Shown here piece by piece: positions 1 through 9,651 of a stretch of 64,000 bases of DNA; position 1 is the first letter of the stretch; each line of letters starts with the position of its first letter. This DNA comes from Bacillota bacterium. GTDB lineage: Bacteria > Bacillota > Clostridia > Acetivibrionales > DSM-1351. The position numbers and the translations under genes were made by a program. A model generated the notes under the pieces. The model had not been told where the DNA came from. It worked only from the letters and a program-made list of their open reading frames with translations, and did not search any database. The DNA lies in contig JAEXFI010000043.1 of the NCBI GenBank assembly GCA_023400235.1, positions 62,001-126,000 on the forward strand. Direction: 5' to 3'.

Positions 1-3000
1 CTGACGCCGGGTATCAGATTTATGATTTTTCCGTCGCTGTTTCCGATAGTTGCGTTTTCAGCGCCGTAACCCTCCGGAGAGTTCTGATCCGCCTTATTTA
101 CTACAAAAGTCAGCTCTACTGTCAGGGATATGCCGTCATCCCCTGTGATGCTCAAAGTGCCGTTGTGGGTTCCTGTGGTCAGACCGGTATCAGGCCGGAC
201 ACTGACGGTGGCAGCTGCATTTGGTGCAAGCTGTACCCCCGACAAAGGCGTGCTGATGGCAAAGCCTTCACCATTGGTAAGGGCAGCCGACAAGTTGGTA
301 ATTGTGCTGCCTCCGTTATTGGTGATGGTGAATTCCTGTGGCTGCTGCGGATTGTAGCCATACACCGCCGCTGTAAAGGTGTGGCTGGACTCGCTCACAG
401 TAGCAGAGTAGGGCAAAGGGTCCTCTCCAATAGTTACTGAATTTGAGTCAGGGCTTGCTGCGTGCAGGCTGTTATCGGGATAGCGCACCACATATGTGCC
501 TGCCGGAAGGCCCGTAATCTGACCGTTTGCATTTGAGGTTGCCGAGGTATAGCTGCTTGCACCGCTAAGCTTATACTCGCACTCCTTGTTGGCCATCAGT
601 CCAGTTATTTTCCCATTGCTGCTGCCTGCAGCAGTATTTACCGCGCCAATATTTGGTGCGTATATGGTTCCTTTGGATATGTTCAAAGTGAATAATATTT
701 TCTCTGTCTTGGCATAAATATCTGTTTCTTCTGTTACAAGTCCCACTACAAAGGTACCCACGTCTGTAAAGTTAAGCTGGGAGCCATTAAAGAATCCCTG
801 ACCGGTGGTTCCAGGTTCAAGTGTATATACCCGCTGGCCATTACTGGGTCCATAATTAATCCAGTGTATTAATTCCCACGGGGTTCCATTATATGCGTTA
901 TTGTAGGTGGAGCCATACTTGAGGGAGTTGGAGGTCTGTATCTTATTTACCGTAAAGGACAAAGCCACTGTCAGTGAAATTCCGTCAGTTCCTGTGATGG
1001 TCAGTGTTCCGGTGTGTGTTCCTGCCGTCAGGCCGGTCTTTGGCTGCACGCCGATGGTGGCTGTTCCGTTTGGAGCTATCTGTGACACAATTACCATATT
1101 GGTGATGGTAAAGTCTGCATTATTAAGAGAAACCGACAGGCCGGTAATGGTTTCGGTGCCGTTATTGGTGATGGTGAATTGCTGTTCTGCCGGCTGGGTA
1201 TAGTTCACCTCTGCCGCTGTAAAGGTGTGGCTGGCTGGGTCAACCTTAGCGGAGTAGGGCACTGAATCCTCTTCGATAGTCACTGACTCCGAATCCGGAC
1301 TTGCGGTGTGCAGGTCGTTGTCTGGGTAGCACACCACATATGTGCCTGCCGGAAGGCCGGTGATCTGGCCATATTCATCAGTGGTTGCCGAAGTATAGGT
1401 ATTTGTACCCGCGATTTTATACTCGCATACCTTGTTGGCTCTGAGCCAAATTATTTTACCGTTGCTGCTGCCAGGGGCCGCGTTCACTGCTCCGACCACC
1501 GGCGCAGGTATTGTTCCCTTGAATACATTATAAATGAAGAATATCTTTGGGGTTTGCTCATAGATATCTGTTTCTTCCGTTACAAGGCCCACTACAAAGG
1601 TACCCGAGCTGGAGACAGTGAGCAGGTGTCCATTAAAGGACCCCTGACCGGTGGTTCCCTCTTCAAGAGTATATACTCTCTTTCCATTGCTGGGACCATA
1701 CTGAAACCAGGGAGTCATATTTAAAGCAGGTGCGCCATTGTAGTAGTAATCGTAAGAACCTGCTGCAAGGGTGTTCACGGTCTGTATCTTATTTACCGTA
1801 AAGGACAAAGCCACCGTCAGTGAAACACCTTCAGCGCCGGTTACAGTCAGCGTGCCGGTATGTGTTCCTGCCGCCAGGCCGGTCTTTGGCTGCACGCCGA
1901 TGGTGGCTGTTCCGTTTGGCGCTATCTGTGACATAATTACCATATTAGTGATGGTAAAGTCTGCATTATTAAGAGAAGCCGACAGGCCGGTAATTGTTCC
2001 GGTGCCGGTGTTGGTTATGGTGAATTGCTGCTCTGCCGGCTGGGTATAGTTCGCCGTTCCCGCTGCAAAGGTGTAGCTGGTTGGGTTCATTGTTGCAGAG
2101 TAGGTCAGGGAAGTGGCGTCACCCACCGTTACTGGAGCTGAGTCAGCACTTGCGTTGTAAACAGGGGTATCCGGATGGCGCACCACATAAGCACCCACAG
2201 GCAAGTCTATAATTTGACCGCTTGTGTTTGCAGTAGCTTTAATATAGGAGGACTCATCCACCAGCTTGTACTCATATTCAATGCCACTTGTAAGCCCGGT
2301 AATTTTGCCGTCGCCTGCACTAGAGGTGGACGCATTCGTTGCACCAAGACCGCTTGGGGCGTTCTGCATCCCCTTCTCAACGGTAAGGGTGGCGATTGCC
2401 TTGCTGCCTGCCAAATGAGTTGTTGATTCCGCTGTCTCAAGGCCGATTTTGAATACTCCCGCCTTGGTGACGCTGAGGCTAGTGCCGTTTATTTGACCTT
2501 CACCGCTGCCTTCGGCGGGTGCTGCTTCAAGTGAATAGGTCCTGGCTCCAGCACCGCTATCCACTGCAAACAGGCCGGATATAGAGGAAAGGCCAATAGG
2601 TGCACCGGCATATGTGACAGAGGTGGAGCCGGGCGAGATTGTAACCGGCTGCTTTGGAGCCTCTGCAAATTTCATTACTTTAACGACGGAATTGGTGGAA
2701 AAGGATATATAGGGTATGCCGCTGTCCACAAACAGGGATATACCTTTGGCGTTGCCGCTGCCTGAGATTTCCGTATTGCCCAGGGTTGCCCAGCTGCCGC
2801 TTTGCGCATCAAGCTTTTTCACAGTGACACCGGCATTTGAAGCTGCGCCACCCTCCTTATAAGCTACGCAGGGCGTTTCACCATCCAAAGACAGGGATAT
2901 GTAGGATGCTTCTCCTGCTGTGAGATAACCGCCGCCAACGGTTACCCAGTCCCCCTCACTAAGCTTCTTCACCGCAAGTCGATTGCCGGTGCCTGGATCG

Positions 3001-3854
3001 GCATAGGCCACATAAGGTGTACCGCTGCTTGAAATCTTCATGGAAACAAACGCACCGGTCACGTCAGACGATTTTTTGGTTGAGATCTGGCTGCCGCCCA
3101 AAGTATACCACTGGGAACCGTCGTATCCCTTCATGGTGACATAGGCACCGCTGGCATAAGTATCATTGACGCAGTAAGCCACATAGGGAGTACCATTATA
3201 AATATCCATAGATGCAGAATAGGCCTGGTCCCCGGAGACAGATGGACTGCCCACATATTCCCAAGCCGAGCCGTTGTATTTTGATACAGACACACGACCT
3301 GACATGTTGTTTTGATTGGCTGCAACATAAGGAGTCCCGCTGTTATCTGCAGACAGTGAGATGTACGACGCCCGGAGGGCTGCCTGATTAGCTGCGGGAA
3401 CAGGAGCCTCCAGCGAAGTCCATGACATACTGAATTTCATCACCTTCGTGTGCCCGGTGGCTGCCGAATCGCTGTAGGCCACATATGGCCTTCCTGTTTT
3501 ATCTATAAACAGAGAGGTGTAGTTTGCTGTGGTGGACTGATCGAGCAGCTGCTCCCAGCTTGAACCGTTCCCCATCAACACCTTGACCTTGCTGCCGGTA
3601 ACGGCTGATACATAAGCTCCGCCGTTTACCACATACAGAGAGGTAGACTGGGCCGCGCTGCTGAGAACATCACTGGACATCTGCTGCCAGCTGAAGTTGC
3701 CGGTCAGCGTACCCTGGGGCAGCACATCATATGCTACTAATCCCCCGTTCATGCCCAGGAGGGGTACCGCCATGGCTGTGGACGGAGCGCCCAGCAACAT
3801 GGCTGCAGACAATACCGCAGCCAATATTCGTCGTAAAAAAGTGCACTTTTTCAT
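1..3854 (-). CDS. Large repetitive exported surface protein, C-terminus beyond window
   Basis: The reading frame is open from the ATG at 3854 to the window edge (about 1284 codons, no stop), so the C-terminus is not visible. The start follows an AAGGAGG ribosome site and opens a Sec signal peptide (MKKCTFLRRILAAVLSAA, cleavage near AMA). Residues about 30-395 hold roughly seven short repeats of the type SL-x-x-D..G-x-PYVAY, which resemble beta-propeller blades. From about 395 onward Ig-like modules alternate: an MBG-like module, then units with a QQFTITN..G-T-x-TGL signature, and short G-x-ITGL-x-AGTYVV-x-YPD segments. Two units are near-identical copies 282 residues apart. It is probably a cell-surface or adhesin-like protein. 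SLH anchoring is likely by analogy with its neighbours but cannot be seen here. Confidence 0.85.
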   Translation of the reverse strand, partial: MKKCTFLRRILAAVLSAAMLLGAPSTAMAVPLLGMNGGLVAYDVLPQGTLTGNFSWQQMSSDVLSSAAQSTSLYVVNGGAYVSAVTGSKVKVLMGNGSSWEQLLDQSTTANYTSLFIDKTGRPYVAYSDSAATGHTKVMKFSMSWTSLEAPVPAANQAALRASYISLSADNSGTPYVAANQNNMSGRVSVSKYNGSAWEYVGSPSVSGDQAYSASMDIYNGTPYVAYCVNDTYASGAYVTMKGYDGSQWYTLGGSQISTKKSSDVTGAFVSMKISSSGTPYVAYADPGTGNRLAVKKLSEGDWVTVGGGYLTAGEASYISLSLDGETPCVAYKEGGAASNAGVTVKKLDAQSGSWATLGNTEISGSGNAKGISLFVDSGIPYISFSTNSVVKVMKFAEAPKQPVTISPGSTSVTYAGAPIGLSSISGLFAVDSGAGARTYSLEAAPAEGSGEGQINGTSLSVTKAGVFKIGLETAESTTHLAGSKAIATLTVEKGMQNAPSGLGATNASTSSAGDGKITGLTSGIEYEYKLVDESSYIKATANTSGQIIDLPVGAYVVRHPDTPVYNASADSAPVTVGDATSLTYSATMNPTSYTFAAGTANYTQPAEQQFTITNTGTGTITGLSASLNNADFTITNMVIMSQIAPNGTATIGVQPKTGLAAGTHTGTLTVTGAEGVSLTVALSFTVNKIQTVNTLAAGSYDYYYNGAPALNMTPWFQYGPSNGKRVYTLEEGTTGQGSFNGHLLTVSSSGTFVVGLVTEETDIYEQTPKIFFIYNVFKGTIPAPVVGAVNAAPGSSNGKIIWLRANKVCEYKIAGTNTYTSATTDEYGQITGLPAGTYVVCYPDNDLHTASPDSESVTIEEDSVPYSAKVDPASHTFTAAEVNYTQPAEQQFTITNNGTETITGLSVSLNNADFTITNMVIVSQIAPNGTATIGVQPKTGLTAGTHTGTLTITGTDGISLTVALSFTVNKIQTSNSLKYGSTYNNAYNGTPWELIHWINYGPSNGQRVYTLEPGTTGQGFFNGSQLNFTDVGTFVVGLVTEETDIYAKTEKILFTLNISKGTIYAPNIGAVNTAAGSSNGKITGLMANKECEYKLSGASSYTSATSNANGQITGLPAGTYVVRYPDNSLHAASPDSNSVTIGEDPLPYSATVSESSHTFTAAVYGYNPQQPQEFTITNNGGSTITNLSAALTNGEGFAISTPLSGVQLAPNAAATVSVRPDTGLTTGTHNGTLSITGDDGISLTVELTFVVNKADQNSPEGYGAENATIGNSDGKIINLIPGV
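935..2050 (-). repeat. Near-identical in-frame repeat pair inside the surface protein
   Basis: About 270 bp starting at 935 recur at 1781, an offset of 846 bp (exactly 282 codons), with only scattered differences. The spacing keeps the frame, so this is a coding duplication of an Ig-like unit rather than a mobile element. A third, more diverged copy of the same unit lies towards position 100. Confidence 0.85.
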
Positions 3855-3998
3855 AAAATTCCTCCTTTTTTAGTGTTTTTTTGTAAGCAAATACTTATTT
3901 TTTCTATTTTTCGACATGTAATTTTATTTTACATCCTTGCTATAAACAAATAATAAACAGAGTATAAATGCAAAAAATGCCCTCTCCCCAAAAAAATT

Positions 3999-4052
3999 AA
4001 AATGGAACCTATAAAAGGACATTTTTATTGTCCGTTTTACAGGTTCCATTTT
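3999..4052 (-). terminator. Rho-independent terminator after the SLH beta-helix gene
   Basis: A 12-bp outer stem (AAAATGGAACCT at 3999-4010 with AGGTTCCATTTT at 4041-4052) encloses an inner GGACA/TGTCC stem. On the leftward transcript it is followed by a run of U residues and lies about 70 nt past the stop at 4121. Confidence 0.8.
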
Positions 4053-4120
4053 GCTTGTCTATATGGAAGGGAGCATTTTAAGTTACTAATCAATTATGAT
4101 ACAGTCTAAAATACCAGTCC

Positions 4121-7100
4121 TTAAATCAGATCTGATTTTTTCAGCAGTTGCCTTACCATAACCGCAACCTCTGCTCTTGTTATATTATCCTTAGGAGCAA
4201 TCAGCCTTCCATTTCTGCCGGATACGATTTTTAACTTTACACAGGCTGCGATGCTTTCCTTCGCATAGGAAGATACCTTTGAGGCATCTCCAAAGCCTGC
4301 CAGTAAAGTGCTCATATCCGCGGAGGTAATTCCTGCTTCAAGGTCAGTGAGTTTCATGGCCTTGGCTATCATGGTCATGGCCTGTTCACGGGTGATTTTG
4401 TCATTTGGCCCGAATCTGCCTCTGCCATAGCCGGTGATGATGCCATACTCGCTTGCCGTCTCTATATATTCACAATACCATGCCGAAGAACTGACGTCCG
4501 TAAAGTTATTGCTTCCTTTTCCAGGCTCCAGTCCCAGCGCTTTTACGATGATGGCTGCAAATTCTCCACGGGTGATGTCCCTGTCAGGTTGATACAGACC
4601 GCTGTCCAGCCCGCTGACCACCATTCTGGAGCCCATGTCATTGATGGCTTCCCTGGCCCAGTGGTTGGCTGCATCAGCAAATTCCAGCGGATGCCATACC
4701 ACGGAATAGGTACTATTGGTCAAGCTGTTGATGACTGCATAGTATTTGCCGTCTATAACGGTCACTCTGGTTGGAACATGACGAGTTTTTCCCGTCGAAT
4801 CCACTACCACACCTGTAGTTATCCTTGTAGGATCCACTCCGTCTGGAATCGCAATAGTGCGCTCCACATAAGAGTTAAAGCTGCTGACATTTACTGTACG
4901 CCCTTCATAGGTGCAGGTGATATTAAAGTCTACGGCCGGCACCATGATGGTGTATCCACCTGTTACAGCCGAATTTTCCACTACCTTTGTCATTTCCTTG
5001 TCTGGCTCAGCTACGCTGACAGCAACATATATATCCTTCAGGGAAACTCCTGTTCCAAGCTGTCTGGAAACATCGCTGATGTTAATCTGAGATGCAGGAA
5101 GTGTATAGGATGCCGTATCAGTTTTCAGAATCAGGGTTGCGGCCTGGGTTTCCATGTTTTTAACCATTTCTCCCGTCAGCTTTCCTGTTGCGGTATCAGC
5201 CAGACCTGATACAGGTATAACAACTGTTGCACCTTTTTCCTCCGCTGCCAATATGGTTTCCAATTTTTTAGAATCCACTGTTACGGTTGTTGTCGTCCTT
5301 CCGTCAGAAGATTTTTTTGTCTCAGCAGTACCGGCGGTTTGTGTTTTGCCGTTGACAATCACATTTACACCAGGGTCAGCATTGGTATTGCTTGAAGAAC
5401 CGCTGCCGGAAGGGCTGTCGGGCGGACTGTCCAGCTTAACGCTGACTGCATTTGAATAGCATACTATATCAGCAGGCGTATAGACATCGGGCAGAGAATC
5501 ATGCGGCATTGTCATGCTTGTAATTGTTATGACTGCCCGCAGCAGGTAGGTCTTTTCCGTGGCAAGGCTTACAGCGGCTCCTGTAGAATTCCCTGTCAGT
5601 GGTGCTTTAACAGCGGCCGTTGTCCAGTTGGCCCCATTATCCTCTGAGACTTGAAGAATAAAGGCTTTCTGGTTTGCTATGGCAGCCTTTGCTGTCTTTG
5701 AAGCCAGAAACTCCAATGTTGCAGTGGAGCTGTTCTTATCCTTCAGTTTGAGAAAGCCTCCAAAATAGGCCGCAGTCCCATAATTCTCCAGGGGAGTATT
5801 TGTAGTGTCGGTATAATAGTCATTCTGGTCAAGATTCAGCTGAATACTTCCTTCCAGATTGCTGGTAATGGTATTTGCGGAGGTAAGTACCTCCCCGAGC
5901 AGATAAGCATTCTCGCTTGTGTCCAGAGTAATTCCATTTACCTCAATACCGCATGGATATGACAAGGTGTGCCATGCTCCCACAAGGTTTATTCCCACTG
6001 TGCTGTCTTTCAAAGTATTGCCTGTTATGGAGGCGACTATGTCATAATAGGCCGCCGTTGCAATTGAACTGCTCAGATATCCCGGGATCAAGGCCCCGTC
6101 ATAACCGCTCATGGTGTTATTTCTGATTGTTGAGTTACCGCCATAAAGATAAATGCCGTATTCATATCCGTCAGAAACATTCAGAAGCTCCGGGGTAGCA
6201 GTACCTGTAAAGGTGCTGTTTTCGATTAATGCCGTACCCCCTCTAACTGCAACTGAATTTCTGAATGCATTGGTAGAATCAAACTCACAATTTTCAACGG
6301 TCAGAGCCAAAGCTTCCGGCTCGGAATGAACTCCGAAATTATTGACTGTACCACTGTCGGCGGGATTGGCGTGAAAACCCTTAAAGCTAACTCCCTCCAA
6401 GCTGACGCTGGCACCGGTTTTTGCATTTATTCCGCACAGGAACAAGGTATTTCCTCCCAGAATCGTCACATCCTTAAGCGTGAGGCTGCTTCCAGCCCCA
6501 TTAACCTCCAGGAATACCTTTCCGGTGGCAGCAGGGACCTTTCCGTCTGTCATCTTGACAACGACCCCATCAATTCCCGTACCTGCGTTTATGACAGCTC
6601 CGTTGCCGTTTATGGTAAGCGCCCTGCTGACCGACGCACCGTCATAATCATATGAACCCCCCTCAACCAGGTTGATTGTGGTGACATAAGAGGCAGCCAT
6701 ATAGGTTTTAAGTTCTTCTGTATTATGCGCGGTTACCACCGCACCGGGATTCAAAGTAATTTCAGGTGTTGGGCTTCCGCCGGCAGGAACAGTCAGTGTG
6801 CCTGAGTTGTAGCCGTCTGCGGCCAATGTCTTTTCTCCCGCAGGCAGCCACAAGGAAGCCAGTCCATCCTCTTTTGCAGGCGCCCTGTAGAGATAACTGC
6901 CCTTTGAACCCACTACGCTGGATTTTATTACAACCTTTGCGGCCGGAAGCACATTAGCCTTAACAAGATAAAGCTCATCTCCTCCTGCGACATTTTGAAT
7001 GGTATGAGGTGCACCGGCTTCCATTGAAATTGTACCGATGTTTCCAGTTGAAACATAAATGGCACGGCCCATTATAGAATCTCTTTGTGCTGTTGCTCCC

Positions 7101-9478
7101 TGTCCGCCCCGGACATATACATCACCAGCATCAGCTGCAATTTGGACGGTTCCTGGTGCAGAGCTGCTTCCTCCTGTTTCACCATACGCTCTGATTCCCA
7201 CGCCGCCAACACCACTGGTACCGTTGCCTGCAATGGCAGATACACTGGCACCGCTGCCGATATTTACAGCACCGCAATGGGTATAAATTGCATGAGAACC
7301 GTTGACTGCGCCATTTCCTCCTGCTGCAGTTATATTTCCGCCCGTCAGATTGATATCTGTGTAATATGAATATAGCCCCAGTGAACTGTTGGTATTTCCG
7401 TTTCCGCCTGTTGCGCTGACAGTGCCTCCGGTGATATTCAATTCTCCCTGATTGGCTTGCACAGCGGTGCCGCCCACTCCTGAAATACTGTTCCCGCCTT
7501 TTGCACTGACAGTACCACCGCTGATGCTGAGTTCTTTCATGTAGGCTGCTATGGCTGAGCCACCTGCTCCGGAGGTACTGTTTCCGCCAGTTGCACTGAT
7601 AGTACCTCCACTGATATTGAACTCTCCCTGATAAGCATAAAGAGCTAAGCCACCCGCGCCGGAGGTGCCATTCCCTCCATGGGCTTCAACGGTACTGCTG
7701 CCGTTTATGCTCATGGCACCAAAGGCATCGATTCCTCTTCCGCCTCCCACATCAGAATTTCCCCCTCTAGCGGTAACCGTACTATCCTGGATAGTAACAC
7801 TTCCCCCCTTCAAGGGATTTGGTGCCCCATAAGAAACACGGATGGCCGTACCTCCGCTGCTGGTACCGGTACTCACTCCGCCAATGGCACTGACTGTGGC
7901 ATTGCTTATGGTCAGGTCTCCCCAGGCAACGTCAATACCTGGTCCTCCTGCATAACCTTGTGAATCACCGCCAATTGCATTAACCTCAATACCTCCGTCT
8001 ATGGTCAGCCTGGCTCCTGTCTCCGTTCCATATGTATAGGTATTTACAACAATACCTGTGCCGCCATCGCCGTTTCCCGAGGTGCGATTTCCTCCTCTTG
8101 CATTCAGTTTCCCGGTTCCGGTAATCCTAAGATTCTGGTCCTGAATTGAAGCAATTCCATGCCCTGCCTCACTGCCATTAAAGGAACATTCACCGGTAAC
8201 ATTAATTGTCATTGGTACCGAATCCTTTACGACCTTGTTCAGAACAAGCGCATTTCTTGCAAGTGCATCCGGATTTACAGACACAGCAGGTGCTGTAACA
8301 TTTACATTGTCAAGATTAAGTGTAATGTCATTGCTGACAACTATATTCATCTCATTAAACGCTATGGAATTTCCATTGATTGTAACTGTGGAACCGTCCT
8401 TTGACGCTATTTCCAGCTGAATATAGTCCTCTGGAGACTTATGAACCGTAAGAGTATCGCTGTCACCTGATAAAACCAGCTTTTCACTGCTTCCGGTCCA
8501 CAGATAGCCTTCGCCATTAATATCATAATCAGGTTCAGTGGGAGGAGCTCCAACCCCGGTAACAGTGCAGGCAACGTCAAGTGTGCCTTTCAGAGAGGCA
8601 ATATTCAGTGTTGCTGCAGTCGTAACTGCGGAATCATTCCACTCATAGGTATAGCTGGCTGCTCCTTTTCCCTTTGCGGTAATAACTACGCTGGTATTTT
8701 TTAATACCAGTGTCCCGCTTTCAATAGAAGCACCATTTGCTGTGGCTACAACAGTGCTTTCAGAAGTAGTACCTGCATTTATGGCTGAAAAGCTTACTGA
8801 GTAATAATCCACTTCCACAGAGCTGGGAGCGCCGTTGATCATTATTGAACGTCCGGTATCCACACCGTTTATATAAACCCAATAATCCCCATTTGGAACA
8901 GCTGCTGTATAGACTCCAGTCTCAGCCTCATCTTTTACAGCCTCCGCTGCCAGGCTGTTGTTTCTCCAGAGCCGCACTCCCCCCGTTACGTCAGAAGGTA
9001 CATTGTTAATGTACGTCTTAACTGTTACATTATAGGTTGTCCCTGCCGGGCTGACTAGAAAGCTTACGTCAAAGCTCTTTGCTTCCACTCCGTCCCCTGA
9101 AACGGTGACTGTAGCAGTATAGGTTTTAGCAGAGAGTCCTGTTACCGGTCTCATCTGAAAGTAGTCGCTTCCCCCCGCTGCAATATCCGAGATACTGGCT
9201 TTGGAAAGCCAAAAAGCCGCTGGGTCGGCTCCCCCAAGTGTTACAGTCAAAGCACCGGTTGATATATTCCCCGTATTTGAAAGGTTTACCTGATGCAGCG
9301 GTTGATCACCGTATTCCCCAGTCACAGAGCTGAACACATGCGTGGTACTGGTGCTTAAGGTCAGCACCGCTTGGCCGGACTGCGCCCCTACCTCTTGTGA
9401 CATAACCAACAGCATGCTTGATATCATTGCAAAAATCAGCACAACTGCCGTTATCTTTTTTCTAATTTTTTGAAACAT
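4121..9478 (-). CDS. Giant exported protein with right-handed beta-helix-like repeats and three SLH domains
   Basis: This 1785-residue protein starts with a signal peptide (MFQKIRKKITAVVLIFAM...VGAQ). An Ig-like region follows. From about residue 330 to 900 there is a glycine-rich array of the form ISGGT-x-SA-x-GGN-S-x-SG-x-GG, typical of parallel beta-helix carbohydrate-binding or adhesin domains (DUF4353/Cthe_2159-like). Another right-handed beta-helix-like stretch covers about 930-1250. The last 190 residues form three SLH domains (for example FADAANHWAREAI, FTDVSSSAWYCEYI, ITRAEVAVMVRQLL), which in Bacillota bind pyruvylated secondary cell-wall polymer. It is therefore probably anchored in the cell envelope. 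It ends at a strong terminator. The response regulator gene just upstream is transcribed in the same direction. The family-level call is confident; the ligand is unknown. Confidence 0.92.
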   Translation of the reverse strand: MFQKIRKKITAVVLIFAMISSMLLVMSQEVGAQSGQAVLTLSTSTTHVFSSVTGEYGDQPLHQVNLSNTGNISTGALTVTLGGADPAAFWLSKASISDIAAGGSDYFQMRPVTGLSAKTYTATVTVSGDGVEAKSFDVSFLVSPAGTTYNVTVKTYINNVPSDVTGGVRLWRNNSLAAEAVKDEAETGVYTAAVPNGDYWVYINGVDTGRSIMINGAPSSVEVDYYSVSFSAINAGTTSESTVVATANGASIESGTLVLKNTSVVITAKGKGAASYTYEWNDSAVTTAATLNIASLKGTLDVACTVTGVGAPPTEPDYDINGEGYLWTGSSEKLVLSGDSDTLTVHKSPEDYIQLEIASKDGSTVTINGNSIAFNEMNIVVSNDITLNLDNVNVTAPAVSVNPDALARNALVLNKVVKDSVPMTINVTGECSFNGSEAGHGIASIQDQNLRITGTGKLNARGGNRTSGNGDGGTGIVVNTYTYGTETGARLTIDGGIEVNAIGGDSQGYAGGPGIDVAWGDLTISNATVSAIGGVSTGTSSGGTAIRVSYGAPNPLKGGSVTIQDSTVTARGGNSDVGGGRGIDAFGAMSINGSSTVEAHGGNGTSGAGGLALYAYQGEFNISGGTISATGGNSTSGAGGSAIAAYMKELSISGGTVSAKGGNSISGVGGTAVQANQGELNITGGTVSATGGNGNTNSSLGLYSYYTDINLTGGNITAAGGNGAVNGSHAIYTHCGAVNIGSGASVSAIAGNGTSGVGGVGIRAYGETGGSSSAPGTVQIAADAGDVYVRGGQGATAQRDSIMGRAIYVSTGNIGTISMEAGAPHTIQNVAGGDELYLVKANVLPAAKVVIKSSVVGSKGSYLYRAPAKEDGLASLWLPAGEKTLAADGYNSGTLTVPAGGSPTPEITLNPGAVVTAHNTEELKTYMAASYVTTINLVEGGSYDYDGASVSRALTINGNGAVINAGTGIDGVVVKMTDGKVPAATGKVFLEVNGAGSSLTLKDVTILGGNTLFLCGINAKTGASVSLEGVSFKGFHANPADSGTVNNFGVHSEPEALALTVENCEFDSTNAFRNSVAVRGGTALIENSTFTGTATPELLNVSDGYEYGIYLYGGNSTIRNNTMSGYDGALIPGYLSSSIATAAYYDIVASITGNTLKDSTVGINLVGAWHTLSYPCGIEVNGITLDTSENAYLLGEVLTSANTITSNLEGSIQLNLDQNDYYTDTTNTPLENYGTAAYFGGFLKLKDKNSSTATLEFLASKTAKAAIANQKAFILQVSEDNGANWTTAAVKAPLTGNSTGAAVSLATEKTYLLRAVITITSMTMPHDSLPDVYTPADIVCYSNAVSVKLDSPPDSPSGSGSSSNTNADPGVNVIVNGKTQTAGTAETKKSSDGRTTTTVTVDSKKLETILAAEEKGATVVIPVSGLADTATGKLTGEMVKNMETQAATLILKTDTASYTLPASQINISDVSRQLGTGVSLKDIYVAVSVAEPDKEMTKVVENSAVTGGYTIMVPAVDFNITCTYEGRTVNVSSFNSYVERTIAIPDGVDPTRITTGVVVDSTGKTRHVPTRVTVIDGKYYAVINSLTNSTYSVVWHPLEFADAANHWAREAINDMGSRMVVSGLDSGLYQPDRDITRGEFAAIIVKALGLEPGKGSNNFTDVSSSAWYCEYIETASEYGIITGYGRGRFGPNDKITREQAMTMIAKAMKLTDLEAGITSADMSTLLAGFGDASKVSSYAKESIAACVKLKIVSGRNGRLIAPKDNITRAEVAVMVRQLLKKSDLI

Positions 9479-9651
9479 TTCATTAGCCCCCCATTCATAA
9501 GTTCAAGTGAAAAGTCCTGCCATTAGGAATATCCTATGAGTCATTCCCTTGTTCTTTATAGTTTTTAATAATTAATTTTATCTGCAAAATGTTACAAAAA
9601 AATTACAAAACTTCGGTTTTATAGTCTTTTTCAGCAGTATTTAGTGAGCGC

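Noticed and set aside
3855..3998. Search for c-di-GMP riboswitches before the S-layer genes (also 9479-9651, 14871-15013, 20131-20574)
   Set aside because: The conserved GEMM core was not found on either strand in any of these leaders.
4589..5209. 206-codon plus-strand ORF
   Set aside because: It lies entirely antisense to the SLH beta-helix gene, has no ribosome site and its composition follows the other strand. Other plus-strand ORFs across 130-9000 are rejected for the same reason.
7130..8110. Dense short repeats that could suggest a CRISPR or satellite
   Set aside because: The repeats are irregular, in frame and encode the glycine-rich beta-helix of the surface protein.
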